From the NCBI GenBank assembly GCA_036399835.1, contig DASWMI010000025.1, forward strand, positions 1 through 17,769: 17,769 nt of DNA, in the 5' to 3' direction. The stretch is from DASYML01 sp036399835. GTDB lineage: Bacteria > Acidobacteriota > Blastocatellia > Pyrinomonadales > Pyrinomonadaceae. Positions 8,340-16,649 of the stretch are shown here, one piece after another (the first letter of the stretch is position 1; each line of letters begins with the position of its first letter). Made by a program: the position numbers and the translations under genes. The notes beneath the pieces were generated by a model. The model did not search any database. It was not told the DNA's origin and saw nothing but the letters and a program-made list of their open reading frames with translations.

Positions 8340-9308
8340 ATGAAAGCAATCAGGGTTGAAAAATATGGCGGGCCTCAAAATCTCGTCTACACGGATGTTG
8401 ATCAGCCCGCAGCCAAAGCGGGCGAGGCGCTGGTCAAAATCGCAGCCATCGGCATCAACTACATAGATGTCTACCACCGCACGGGGCTTTATCCTGTGCC
8501 GCTTCCTTTCACGCCCGGGTCGGAAGCAGCGGGCACAGTCGAAGCCGTCGGGCCGGATGTCAGCGATGTACAGGTCGGCGAGAGGGTCGCTTACGCGATG
8601 GCCCCGGGAGCTTACGCGGAGTACGCAGCAGTTCCCGCCGCGCGGCTCGTCAAGCTTCCCGACAGTATGGACCTGCAATCGGGCGCGGCGGCGATGTTGC
8701 AGGGCATGACGGCGCACTATCTGGCCTCGTCAACCTACCCGCTCAAGGGCGTTGACACGGCTCTGGTCCACGCGGCGGCGGGAGGCGTCGGGCTGCTCCT
8801 GATACAGATGGCGAAGAGAAGAGGAGCGCGCGTCTTCGGCACGGTCTCGACAGATGAGAAGGCGGCGCTCGCGCGCGAGGCCGGTGCGGATGAAGTTATC
8901 AAGTACACGGAGGTTGATTTTCAGGAAGAGGTCAAACGTCTGACCGAAGGCAAGGGCGTGCAGGTGGTCTACGATTCCGTCGGGCAGACGACTTTTATGA
9001 AGAGCCTTGATTCGCTCGCGCCGCGCGGGATGCTGGTCCTCTTCGGTCAATCGAGCGGCCCTCTCCCGCCCTTTGACGCGGCGCTGCTCGCGCAGAAAGG
9101 CTCGCTCTTTTTAACTCGCCCAAGCCTGGCTAACTACACGTTGACGCGTGAAGAGCTGCTCTGGCGAGCGGGAGAAGTGCTCGGGTGGATCAGCTCCGGC
9201 GAGCTGAAGCTGAGGATTGACAGGAGATTCCCGCTGGCCGAAGCCGCTGAGGCGCACAGGCAGCTCGAAGCGAGAGCGACCAAAGGAAAAGTCCTCTTGA
9301 TTCCCTGA
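8340..9308 (+). CDS. qor: NADPH:quinone oxidoreductase, MDR superfamily
   Basis: This 322-residue protein has the usual length and full architecture of zeta-crystallin-like quinone reductases. The N-terminal GroES-like half includes NYIDVYHRTGLYP and the FTPGSEAAGTV turn. The Rossmann half carries AAAGGVGLLLIQMA for the dinucleotide, followed by GARVFGTV, YDSVG and the C-terminal GKVLLIP ending. The zinc ligands of alcohol dehydrogenases are absent, as expected for this branch, which reduces quinones or other activated alkenes with NADPH in the cytoplasm. The ATG is preceded by TTGAGG with 8 nt spacing. The gene stands alone: the CHAT gene diverges from it and the propeller gene converges on it. 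The natural substrate cannot be read from the sequence; enoyl reductase activity is an alternative. Confidence 0.9.
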   Translation: MKAIRVEKYGGPQNLVYTDVDQPAAKAGEALVKIAAIGINYIDVYHRTGLYPVPLPFTPGSEAAGTVEAVGPDVSDVQVGERVAYAMAPGAYAEYAAVPAARLVKLPDSMDLQSGAAAMLQGMTAHYLASSTYPLKGVDTALVHAAAGGVGLLLIQMAKRRGARVFGTVSTDEKAALAREAGADEVIKYTEVDFQEEVKRLTEGKGVQVVYDSVGQTTFMKSLDSLAPRGMLVLFGQSSGPLPPFDAALLAQKGSLFLTRPSLANYTLTREELLWRAGEVLGWISSGELKLRIDRRFPLAEAAEAHRQLEARATKGKVLLIP

Positions 9309-9315
9309 TGGGCGA

Positions 9316-9344
9316 CTGGACCAGACTCTGCAAAGCTGGTCCAG
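9316..9344. terminator. Perfect inverted repeat between convergent genes
   Basis: CTGGACCAG (9316-9324) and CTGGTCCAG (9336-9344) form a perfect 9-bp stem with an 11-nt loop, placed 8 nt after one stop codon and 27 nt from the other. It could act as a hairpin terminator in both directions, though no T-tract follows. Both arms are copies of the motif iterated through the window, so a protein-binding role is equally possible. Confidence 0.45.
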
Positions 9345-9371
9345 CAGCGCCTCCGACTGTGCGGTGATGAT

Positions 9372-11255
9372 TTATCGTCCAACGCTCAATTCATAAGCCA
9401 GCAGACGATTATCCTCCGAGACATAAAGGAGCCGTGTCACTTCATCGCTGATAAAGCGCTCGTCAGGGTTGCTCAGCCGGATGGCCCTTTCAGCCGCGCC
9501 CGTGTTGAGGTTGACGCCGAGCAGCCCGCGTCCGCTCTCGCGCCCCTTCAAGTCCGTATAAAAATAGAGCCACTCGCCGCGCAGCGCCGCGAGCCTTCGA
9601 CGCCGCCAGAGAAAGCTTGAGAGCTTTTCGAGTTGGGCCGCAGGGTCTAGCCGGTCCAGCAGTCGCTCTCCCACTTCGGCGGAGGATGGCGGTCTGACGG
9701 GCACGCGTAAGCTTGGAAGCTGGCGCAGCTCCGAAGCTTGTCTCGCACGCGACAGCAGACCGTAGGCAGAGAATCTTTCCCTGACATACTCGCGCGCATA
9801 ATTCTCCGCGAGGCTGGTCAGGTTGGGCAGCGTCGCGTGGGCCGCCAGACCGGACCAGCGCAGCGTCCCCGCGGCCTGAAGCAGTTGAGCGCCGCGAAAG
9901 ACTGTCGAGGCCGCGCCGCCATAGCGGAAGTAGAGAGAGGCTGCGCGCGCGGCGATGGCGGCGACGGTTCGGAGCAGCCCGCGACCCGGTGGATTATGTT
10001 TGGCGCGCCAGACGTTTTCTCCAACGGCAGGGTCAAAGGCCGCGACCTCGTTGTCGCCTCCGACCAGGACCAGCCCGCGCTCGTTCAACAACACAAAGGC
10101 AGCCCTCTCAACTTTGTGCGAAGCTTTGGCGCGCCGCTTCCCTGTAGAAGCATCGAGCATGATGAGATCATCGCGGTCCGCGACAACGACGGTCGAGGCA
10201 TCTGGGAGCGCAAGGTTAGTGATGCCCTTGTCGGCCCCCTTGTATCGCCAGAGAGTCTTGCCCGTGTCCAGGTCAATCGCGCTCACGCCATAAGGTCCGC
10301 GCTCGACCCACTCGCCGTCCTTGAGCCGCGTAAACTGTCCGCCCGTCCGCACGTAAAGCACGTCGCGCGTCAGCAACATCTCGGGCGACAGCCCCAGGTC
10401 TTTCGACTCCCAGACCTCTTCGCCGCTTGAGCGCGAGATGGCGCGCACGCGCCCGCGACCCGAAACATAAATGTGCCGCTCGTCCATCACGGGGTCTGCT
10501 TCGGTCAGCGCCAGCCCCTCCTCGTTGACGCGGAATTTCTCGCGCTGGCGCTCCTTTCCGCTCCGCTGGTCCAGAGATGTGACGCCCTCGTAGAAAAGAT
10601 ATAGACGACCGTCCAGGAAGGCAGGCGGGCGATAATTGTCGAGCGTGTAAGGCACATCGCCGGACTCGCTCCAGCGTGAAGGCATCATCTCAACTTCGCT
10701 TTCCAACTCATACTTCCAAAGCTCTCTGCCCGCGCCTAGATCGAACATGTGGACCACAGGGCGACGTTTGTAACCCTCACGCGCACGCCCGCGCGTATCA
10801 CGCGCCAGCACGACGGCCAGCAGGTTGGCGTTCTGGTCCAACGCCATCTGCATCACGGACCCGCGTACCTTCTCGCTTCGCCAGAGCGTGTCGCCCGTCA
10901 AGAGGTCCGTCGCTTCCAGCCTGGATTTGTCGCCGCTCTCCAAACTTAAAAGCAGGAGATCCGTGCCGGGAACGGCGGCGACATCCGTTTCATCGAGGCG
11001 CACATTCTTGCGCCGCCAGAGAATGTCGCCCGATTCGGCGTCAAGCCCGTAGAGAGACTTTTCGGTGCCGACGACGAGCACGCCGAGTTCCGTTGACTGG
11101 TAAAAGCGCACACTCTCGTCGAGCTTGGTGGACCAGCGCGCCGCCGCTCTCGCCCCTGGCATCGAGAGACAGAGCGGAAGCAGGAGGAGCGCGGCCAGCA
11201 GAGACGCACGCTTGAGCGCACGCGGAAGCGAAAAAGCCGTGATTGAGAAAAACAA
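9372..11255 (-). CDS. Secreted PQQ-type beta-propeller protein
   Basis: From a TTG at 11255 this is 627 residues. That start has GGGAAG 10 nt upstream and lies about 50 nt downstream of a good promoter; an earlier TTG at 11303 would be almost leaderless. The signal peptide (basic PRALKR, core ASLLAALLLLPLCL, likely cut after ARA near residue 36) sends it to the periplasm or outside. At least six propeller-blade endings of the PQQ repeat type are visible: GDILW (W79), GDTLW, GRELW, GEEVW, GKTLW and GENVW. They span most of the first 400 residues, as in BamB or quinoprotein-like propellers. The remaining 200 residues show no domain I recognise, and the protein is well longer than BamB (about 390 residues). 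I see no evidence of dehydrogenase catalytic residues, so a scaffold or binding role is more likely than enzyme activity. Confidence 0.8.
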   Translation of the reverse strand: MFFSITAFSLPRALKRASLLAALLLLPLCLSMPGARAAARWSTKLDESVRFYQSTELGVLVVGTEKSLYGLDAESGDILWRRKNVRLDETDVAAVPGTDLLLLSLESGDKSRLEATDLLTGDTLWRSEKVRGSVMQMALDQNANLLAVVLARDTRGRAREGYKRRPVVHMFDLGAGRELWKYELESEVEMMPSRWSESGDVPYTLDNYRPPAFLDGRLYLFYEGVTSLDQRSGKERQREKFRVNEEGLALTEADPVMDERHIYVSGRGRVRAISRSSGEEVWESKDLGLSPEMLLTRDVLYVRTGGQFTRLKDGEWVERGPYGVSAIDLDTGKTLWRYKGADKGITNLALPDASTVVVADRDDLIMLDASTGKRRAKASHKVERAAFVLLNERGLVLVGGDNEVAAFDPAVGENVWRAKHNPPGRGLLRTVAAIAARAASLYFRYGGAASTVFRGAQLLQAAGTLRWSGLAAHATLPNLTSLAENYAREYVRERFSAYGLLSRARQASELRQLPSLRVPVRPPSSAEVGERLLDRLDPAAQLEKLSSFLWRRRRLAALRGEWLYFYTDLKGRESGRGLLGVNLNTGAAERAIRLSNPDERFISDEVTRLLYVSEDNRLLAYELSVGR

Positions 11256-11482
11256 TGTGTGATTACTTCCCACTAGAAAAATCCCTTGCGCCAGCGCAGG
11301 CAAGGAGACGTCAATTATAAAGCTCCCGGCGGATGGTTGTCACAGAGAGGAAGACGATGAACCGGAAACGATGAAGGATGAAGAGTAAGCTGAAAAGCAA
11401 TTAGCTCATTGGCTCATTAAATCAATGATTCAATAAATCGGTGGTCCAATCTCTATCCCTGATCGTCCTCTCTTATTCATTG
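11256..11482. other. Intergenic region upstream of the propeller gene
   Basis: These 227 nt lie between two leftward genes. They contain the promoter of the propeller gene, an AT-richer stretch (about 11390-11440) with a tandem GCTCATT pair, and one TGGTCCA motif at 11442-11448. No hairpin terminator for the upstream hydrolase gene and no small gene were recognised. Confidence 0.5.
11314..11343 (-). promoter_or_regulatory. Sigma-70-like promoter of the propeller gene
   Basis: On the minus strand a perfect TATAAT (11319-11314) is preceded, with 18 nt between, by GTGACA (11343-11338), a 5/6 match to the -35 consensus. Transcription would begin near 11307, which favours the downstream TTG start at 11255. 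Confidence 0.5.
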
Positions 11483-12910
11483 CTACTGCGCCGCCGCGTT
11501 CATTTTTTGCGAGATGCCCTTGCGTAGTTGCGGATGGCCCATCGCTTTCCAGACATCTGCGGCGCGGATGTATAAGGGCAGATTAAGGCTGGTGCTCATC
11601 ACGAAGCCGTAGCTCTGGTCCTGTCCGAGGTTGCCGTGCGTGGCCTGCAAGAAGGCGAAGACATCCAGCATAGAGCTGCCCGTGTAATAGCCGTCCAGGA
11701 GATTGACAATCACGCTGGCACGATTGCCTACGCCCGCGCTCGTGCCCAGAAAGATGCGGCGCACGGCGTCCGGCCTCGCGCCGTCGCGTGTCGCGGCGAA
11801 CCAGTCCGCATCCGCGATAAAACCGTCTGCGTCCATTTTTCCCGAAGCCGACAGGCTTTGCATGATGGGCAACAACGCCAGCGGGTCGCCTTTCAGCGTT
11901 TTGTAGCGGTAGCGTTCGACGCGTTTCTCTATCGTCGCCTCGCCTTCTGGTCCAATGAGATAAACGACTCCGCCTTTTTCATAAGTGGCGAAGTCCACTC
12001 CGGCAATTCCCGCGAGCGTCTCTGCCAGCCGCCGCTCGTTCGCCTCATTGGTGTAGAGCACGGCGCTCCCGACGAGGCCAAACTGCGGCAGGACAACGCT
12101 CCTCTCATCTTTAATTCGCTGCTCAAGTTTAAAGCCCGCGCGACCGAGCGGCGACTTGATGGCAACGCGCCTGTATTTTCTAAAGTGGTTGCCATGGTCG
12201 GAAAAGATCGTCAACGTGACTGGTCCGGCGCTCTCACGGACTATCTCTTTGACGGTCTCATCAAGCTGTTTGAGAAAGCTGCGCAACATACGTTCTCCGC
12301 CGAGGTGCGCGAGCGAATCGGTCGCGCCTGTGTAAGCGAGAAAGACAGGCTGGCGCGTCTGCTTGGCCTTCTGCCGCAGGCGGAGCAGGTCGCTTAATGC
12401 TTCGAGGTAGGTGGTCAAGGGCGGCGCTGCATAACCGAGGCCGCTTTTGATGGCGGACGGATGATAATCGAAAAGCTCTCGGAATGTGCCGCGTATAAAG
12501 CTGCTTGAGCGCAGGCGGTCAAAGACGCCGCCGCGCATCCTGTTCTGGTCCAGGTCGAAATAGTTATCCTCATATCCGGCAGTATGGCGCGCGCCCGCAG
12601 GCTCAAGAATTTCGCTCATCGCTAAATTAGTCAGCGAGGGGAAGGTCGAGATCATGTAAGAGGGCCGGCGGAACATCTTGAAACGGCCTTCGGCGCGCAT
12701 CCTGTTGATGGTTGAAATCCCCACGCCGTCGAGACAGATGATGATGTGCCGAGCCGCGACAGTGCTCTCTGGTCCAGTTCGCTCCGGTCCGGTTTTTCTC
12801 GTTTCGGTTCCAGCCGCAAATGTTTTCTCAGCCTGAGCCTGCGTCTTCGAGGGCATCAAAATTGCCATGACGAGCAGTAGGGATAAGATAATGCGAGTAA
12901 GGTTTTTCAT
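11483..12910 (-). CDS. Exported alkaline-phosphatase-superfamily hydrolase
   Basis: The ATG at 12910 gives 475 residues and begins a clean signal peptide (MKNLTRIILSLLLVMAILMP, likely cut after TQAQA). The frame stays open upstream to 13111, but that stretch does not look like protein and would bury the signal peptide. The two-metal site of the nucleotide pyrophosphatase/phosphodiesterase branch is readable: D61 in CLDGVG, the probable nucleophile T94 in FPSLTN, D198 and H202 in TDSLAH, D238 and H239 in FSDHGNH, and H425 in THGNLG. Such enzymes hydrolyse phosphomonoesters or phosphodiesters outside the cytoplasm. The substrate cannot be inferred; the middle insert (about 260-400) is unlike standard NPPs. 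The gene diverges from the flavin dehydrogenase operon. No strong Shine-Dalgarno precedes it. Confidence 0.8.
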   Translation of the reverse strand: MKNLTRIILSLLLVMAILMPSKTQAQAEKTFAAGTETRKTGPERTGPESTVAARHIIICLDGVGISTINRMRAEGRFKMFRRPSYMISTFPSLTNLAMSEILEPAGARHTAGYEDNYFDLDQNRMRGGVFDRLRSSSFIRGTFRELFDYHPSAIKSGLGYAAPPLTTYLEALSDLLRLRQKAKQTRQPVFLAYTGATDSLAHLGGERMLRSFLKQLDETVKEIVRESAGPVTLTIFSDHGNHFRKYRRVAIKSPLGRAGFKLEQRIKDERSVVLPQFGLVGSAVLYTNEANERRLAETLAGIAGVDFATYEKGGVVYLIGPEGEATIEKRVERYRYKTLKGDPLALLPIMQSLSASGKMDADGFIADADWFAATRDGARPDAVRRIFLGTSAGVGNRASVIVNLLDGYYTGSSMLDVFAFLQATHGNLGQDQSYGFVMSTSLNLPLYIRAADVWKAMGHPQLRKGISQKMNAAAQ

Positions 12911-13151
12911 AACTGTTGAGCTTTGGAATCTCGTTAAAGTAAAGTAGCCCTTTGTCAGCCGGAGCTGTCTTCGGAAAATGCCTGTCGCGAATACGCCTTC
13001 AAAACCGATGCCACTCGCGGAATGATAATAGATAGCAGGTCGTTTGCTCAGCCGCGCAGGCAGACGGTTGATGACAGATGTCAGATTTTTACTGCGCAAT
13101 CCCTGCATCAAGCTTTAGCAGGCCAAAATCTTCAGAGGACGGACACGGCGA

Positions 13152-13607
13152 ATGATTGAGCCGCTGGAGAATATACTTCAAGAAATCAACGCCTTTGAAA
13201 ATCAGCTCACGCGCCGGAGCTTTCTCAAGATGGCCTCGCTGGTCGCGGTCGCTCCGGGCATTTCACTGGACCAGGATGATGAGCAGTTTCTTCGCGGCGT
13301 GACGGCCACGCTCATCCCTGAAGAGGCTTTGAGGGCGACGGGGGTTGATGTCGTGGCGAACATCAATCATCTGCTGCGGCAGGGGAGCGCGGAGCATCGC
13401 CAGAAGGTCCTGCGCTTTATCAACTGGTCGCGCCGCGCCTCGATTTTATACGGCGGCAACCGTGTCGCCCTCAACGCGCGAGGCTCTCGCTTTATCCTCG
13501 TGCGTAAGATGGGGCGCACGCTCTCATCGCTCTGCCTGATAGCCTTCTGGGCCGATGAAAGGGCCTTGAGATTAATTCATACTCCAACGGAGGCCGGAGC
13601 AGCATGA
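13152..13607 (+). CDS. Tat-signal small subunit of a GMC dehydrogenase
   Basis: This 151-residue protein carries a twin-arginine motif, RRSFLKMASL (21-30), and is otherwise mostly helical. Its size, the Tat motif early in the chain and its place directly before a GMC flavoprotein match the gluconate 2-dehydrogenase subunit 3-like family. In characterised sugar dehydrogenases of this kind, the small subunit carries the folded flavin subunit through the Tat system and stabilises it. The hydrophobic part of the signal is short and the n-region is 20 residues long. AGAGGA lies 12 nt before the ATG, a little far. The stop overlaps the next start as ATGA. Similarity is by layout and motif, so the subunit assignment is probable, not certain. 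Confidence 0.7.
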   Translation: MIEPLENILQEINAFENQLTRRSFLKMASLVAVAPGISLDQDDEQFLRGVTATLIPEEALRATGVDVVANINHLLRQGSAEHRQKVLRFINWSRRASILYGGNRVALNARGSRFILVRKMGRTLSSLCLIAFWADERALRLIHTPTEAGAA

Positions 13608-15202
13608 TTAGAAAGCTAACCGCGGAGCTTCGCCGCCACATCGTCTCGCCGCGCCAGCTTGAATCTTCCGCCGAATACGACCATCTCTTGAAGACTACTT
13701 ATGATGCCTGCGTGATAGGTTCTGGACCAGGCGGGGCCGTGGCCGCCGCGACGCTGGCCCAGGCCGGATTGAAAGTTCTGCTCATCGAGCGCGGGCCTTT
13801 CGTCCCGCCGGAAGAGCAGAATTTTCGCGTGCTGGATATGTCGAACAAGTACGGCCACGTGGAAACGACCAGCGGCTACAGGACCGTGCTCTACCAGGGG
13901 AGCGGCGTCGGCGGCAGCAGCCTCATCTTCGGCGCGGTCGCCATGAAGCCGAAACAGTTTGTCTTCGACGAATGGCGAGAAAAGAGCGGCGTGACAGAGA
14001 TCAACGCGGAGACTCTTGAGCCGCATTACAAGCATGTCGCGGAAGTGATGTCTGTGACGCGCCAGTCGAAGGAGTTGGAAAATCGCGCGAACGCCATCGT
14101 GCGCGAGATGGCTCGGGCGCTCGGCAAGCCTGAAGACCTCGCTATCGTCAATCGTTATACGAGCGGCTGCGCCGGTGTCGGCCTCTGTAACTTCGGGTGC
14201 GGTGTGGACCTCAAGGGGAACATGATTAACAGCTTCATCCCGCTCGCGCTTGAGACGGGAAACCTGACCGTGCTGACCGAGACCGAAGCCCTTGCCATCG
14301 TCGGTGAGCAGACCGCGCAGGGCTGGACGGCTTCCGGGGTCATCGTCTCTCTGCGCGACCACGCGAGCGGCAAGAGAATCCGTCGCGCAGTTATCAGTGC
14401 GCGAAAAATAGTCGTCGCGGCGGGAGCTTTCTTCTCGTCGGCGATTCTTTTACAGAGTCCGAATTTCCCTAATCGTGAACTCATCGGGAGAAAAGTTTAT
14501 CTACAACCGCACGCGCAAATCTTTGCACAGTTTGACAAGCCCGTGACCAAATCAGGAGTGATACAGAAAGACGGCCAGTATATTCCCTTCAACGGCGTGC
14601 CCTCCATCTACAACTTTCTGGGATTCCTCAAAGACTATAATTTCTGGTGGCTGGCGAGCATCATGTACCCGGCCAGCCTGGCCTCCTTCGTCTCAAGCCT
14701 GCCGCCCGCCGAACACTTTCAGTTGATGCGCCTCTATCATCACACGATGAGCATTACGCTGACGGTCAAGGACAACCCGGCCAAATCTCGCATCATGCTC
14801 AAGGACGGACGCGCGCAACTCGATTTCCAGGAGAGCCGCCAGGATATAGAGAGCTTCCGCCAGTGTTTCCTACTAGCCGCGCAGGGCTTTCTAGCAGTCG
14901 GGGCGCGCAGAGTCTTTCTGCCGCTCCTACGCCCGCCGCTGATAGAGAAGATGGATGATCTGAAGAAGCTCAAGGGGCTGGATTTTACTTACAACGACCT
15001 GATTCTCTATTCGGACCACACGAGCAGCGGAAACCAGTTTGGCGCCGAGGCCGGACGCGGCGTGACGGATGCACGCGGGCGCGTCTTTGGCACAGGCAAC
15101 GTCTACGTCGCCGATTCGAGCCTCTTTCCCGCCGCGCCCGGCGTCAATCCTTCATGGACCATCATGGCCCTGGCGCGCCACGTCGCGCTAAATATGGTCT
15201 GA
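13604..15202 (+). CDS. GMC-family FAD-dependent dehydrogenase, large subunit
   Basis: This 532-residue protein has the FAD-binding GSGPGG (39-44) followed by LLIERGPF. It also has the second GMC segment GSGVGGSSLIFGAVAMKP and the C-terminal GMC ending with YVADSSLFPAAPGVNPSWTIMALA; SDHTSSGNQFG supplies the conserved histidine region. The family oxidises an alcohol or sugar hydroxyl and passes electrons from FAD to an acceptor. A cysteine cluster at C189, C195 and C199 (CAGVGLCNFGC) sits where related membrane dehydrogenases bind a 3Fe-4S cluster and where long-chain alcohol oxidases also have cysteines. It has no signal of its own and would be exported with its Tat partner. The start overlaps the preceding stop by 4 nt, with GGAGG 10 nt upstream. 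No cytochrome subunit follows. The substrate is unknown. Confidence 0.85.
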   Translation: MIRKLTAELRRHIVSPRQLESSAEYDHLLKTTYDACVIGSGPGGAVAAATLAQAGLKVLLIERGPFVPPEEQNFRVLDMSNKYGHVETTSGYRTVLYQGSGVGGSSLIFGAVAMKPKQFVFDEWREKSGVTEINAETLEPHYKHVAEVMSVTRQSKELENRANAIVREMARALGKPEDLAIVNRYTSGCAGVGLCNFGCGVDLKGNMINSFIPLALETGNLTVLTETEALAIVGEQTAQGWTASGVIVSLRDHASGKRIRRAVISARKIVVAAGAFFSSAILLQSPNFPNRELIGRKVYLQPHAQIFAQFDKPVTKSGVIQKDGQYIPFNGVPSIYNFLGFLKDYNFWWLASIMYPASLASFVSSLPPAEHFQLMRLYHHTMSITLTVKDNPAKSRIMLKDGRAQLDFQESRQDIESFRQCFLLAAQGFLAVGARRVFLPLLRPPLIEKMDDLKKLKGLDFTYNDLILYSDHTSSGNQFGAEAGRGVTDARGRVFGTGNVYVADSSLFPAAPGVNPSWTIMALARHVALNMV

Positions 15203-15253
15203 GGACGGACGCCAAAGCTTAGAGAGCCTGATGCCGTACTCGCTTTAAGTTGG

Positions 15254-16462
15254 TTAGCTTTGTGGACCACTTTCTGATGTAAATCCTTTTTCAACTATCG
15301 AGACGACACTTTGAGCTTCATCCGTGAGGGCCAGCGCGCCCGGATTATAGGGGACGTTGAGCTTGAGCATCTTGATGACATCCAGCCTGTGTGTGCCGTG
15401 AAAGACCATCGCCGGGGCATAGGCTACGGGTAGAAAGCCGTGGCTCGCAAAACTTCTTTGCAGCCGCGCATCATAAGCGGAAACGTTGACCTCTATCACC
15501 TGCGCTCCTAACTCATCTTCAGCCTGACGCAGCAGAGAGCTACAGAGATGCCCCCTCAAGTCGTCCTCCGCCGCGACCAGCTCTATGCCCTTGACTAGCT
15601 GGCTCGGCCCGTCAACCTGAAAGCCGACCGCGCCAACGGGACGTTGTTGCTCATCCAGCGCCATCAGGTAGAGAGCCTGTCGGCGTCTTATGTGTGAGAT
15701 TCCCTGGTCCAGCGAGAGGCCGCCAAAAAGGAGCGGCTCAATCAAGCGTCCGTGCTCGATTCGGACCAGCCGGGCCAGCGAGCGGCGGTCCATAGGCTGC
15801 ACGGTACAGATTGATTCCGCAGGATAAGCCTCGCACGCGTCCTGAATGTTCAAGTCGTCGGGCAGGCCCATCGCACGCAAAGCATGGCGGGCCAGCGGCG
15901 CGACCTCCGGGATGACTTCCGGCAGCTTCTCGCAACGCGCCGCCTGCCCGTTGCCGTAGAGACGCGCGTAGAGCACAAAGCTTTCACGCGCATCACCGAA
16001 GGTATAGGTCTGCGGGAGAAAGCCTATCGCGGCAAAATCCGCTTTCTCAAAGAGCGCCTGGCTTAGCGGGTGAACCGTGCGCGCTTCGCCGAAGGCAAAC
16101 TCGACCGTATCGTCCGTCGCATCGAGTAAAGCATCAACGATGCGTCTTCCCAGCCCGCGCCCCTTGCGTTCAGGGTGGACCACCAGACGGCCAATCTCTC
16201 CTATCTGGTCGTTATAATCGCCGTAGTCGAGCACGCACGCGCCCGAAGCCACGACCTCGCCCGCTTCTTCCAGCACGAGCCAGATGATATGGTCGCTATA
16301 GATGCCGCGCTTGACCCAGTGCTCGTCGTAAAATTCCGGAATCGCATAGGCGTCGCCGTAATTGAGCTTGAAGAGGTTGATGACAGCCGGAATATCCGCT
16401 TCTCTAATATGCCGTGCGGCGGAGTCCTTAAATTGAAATTGGCTGGTCCCGTATTCGTGCAT
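15254..16462 (-). CDS. GNAT acetyltransferase with a second GNAT-like half
   Basis: This 402-residue protein starts at an ATG with GAGGA 9 nt upstream. The N-terminal half is a complete GNAT fold: IREADIPAV opens it, and motif A, the acetyl-CoA pyrophosphate loop, is RLVVHPERKGRGLG (92-105). The C-terminal half (about 215-370) shows GNAT-like order again, with RIEHGRLIEPLL, a QRPVGAVGFQV strand and ELVAAEDDLRG where motif A would be, then FASHGFLPVAYAP. There the glycine-rich loop is lost, so the second half may be structural or bind substrate. Two-domain GNATs of this kind occur, for example in antibiotic- or amine-modifying enzymes, but I cannot name the substrate. It is cytoplasmic, with no signal peptide. 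It converges on the GMC gene and diverges from the VWFA gene. Confidence 0.78.
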   Translation of the reverse strand: MHEYGTSQFQFKDSAARHIREADIPAVINLFKLNYGDAYAIPEFYDEHWVKRGIYSDHIIWLVLEEAGEVVASGACVLDYGDYNDQIGEIGRLVVHPERKGRGLGRRIVDALLDATDDTVEFAFGEARTVHPLSQALFEKADFAAIGFLPQTYTFGDARESFVLYARLYGNGQAARCEKLPEVIPEVAPLARHALRAMGLPDDLNIQDACEAYPAESICTVQPMDRRSLARLVRIEHGRLIEPLLFGGLSLDQGISHIRRRQALYLMALDEQQRPVGAVGFQVDGPSQLVKGIELVAAEDDLRGHLCSSLLRQAEDELGAQVIEVNVSAYDARLQRSFASHGFLPVAYAPAMVFHGTHRLDVIKMLKLNVPYNPGALALTDEAQSVVSIVEKGFTSESGPQS

Positions 16463-16512
16463 CTCAGGGTTTCCTCATATCGTACCGGAAGGTAGCGTCT
16501 CAGGGCGGCGGC

Positions 16513-16518
16513 ATTATA
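16513..16518 (-). promoter_or_regulatory. -10 element for the GNAT gene
   Basis: A perfect TATAAT lies on the minus strand about 50 nt before the GNAT start. No good -35 stands at the right distance; TTGAGG is only 14 nt away. The position is apt, but the promoter is incomplete. Confidence 0.3.
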
Positions 16519-16638
16519 CGCGAAAGCGCGGGCCTCAAGCGTCACAAAGGCCAACCTTTCTCAAGAGGTGGAGTCTATTCTACAAGGTGGCAGAAGGCCC
16601 AAAATTTCCCCAAACGTTCTGAGGACGGGTTTGCATCA

Positions 16639-16643
16639 AGAGG
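16639..16643 (+). promoter_or_regulatory. Ribosome binding site of the VWFA gene
   Basis: AGAGG with 6 nt before the ATG at 16650. It fixes the start of the frame that continues past the window edge. Confidence 0.6.
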
Positions 16644-16649
16644 TTAGTG

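Noticed and set aside
9738..10430. Open frame of 230 codons opposite the propeller gene
   Set aside because: Shadow of the PQQ-type gene: no ribosome site of note and no domain.
11636..12397. Open frame of 253 codons opposite the hydrolase gene
   Set aside because: The minus strand carries a readable metal site and signal peptide; the plus-strand translation has no recognisable motif.
12911..13111. N-terminal extension of the hydrolase gene upstream of 12910
   Set aside because: The extension would place 67 residues before a clean signal peptide and looks like translated intergenic sequence.
13616..14362. Long open frame antisense to the GMC gene (248 codons)
   Set aside because: It lies wholly opposite a well-supported gene, its composition is that of a mirrored GC-rich coding frame and it shows no domain.
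15213..15262. Inverted repeat CAAAGCT / AGCTTTG between the GMC and GNAT genes as terminator
   Set aside because: Only 7 bp of stem with a 36-nt loop and no T-tract; too weak to call.
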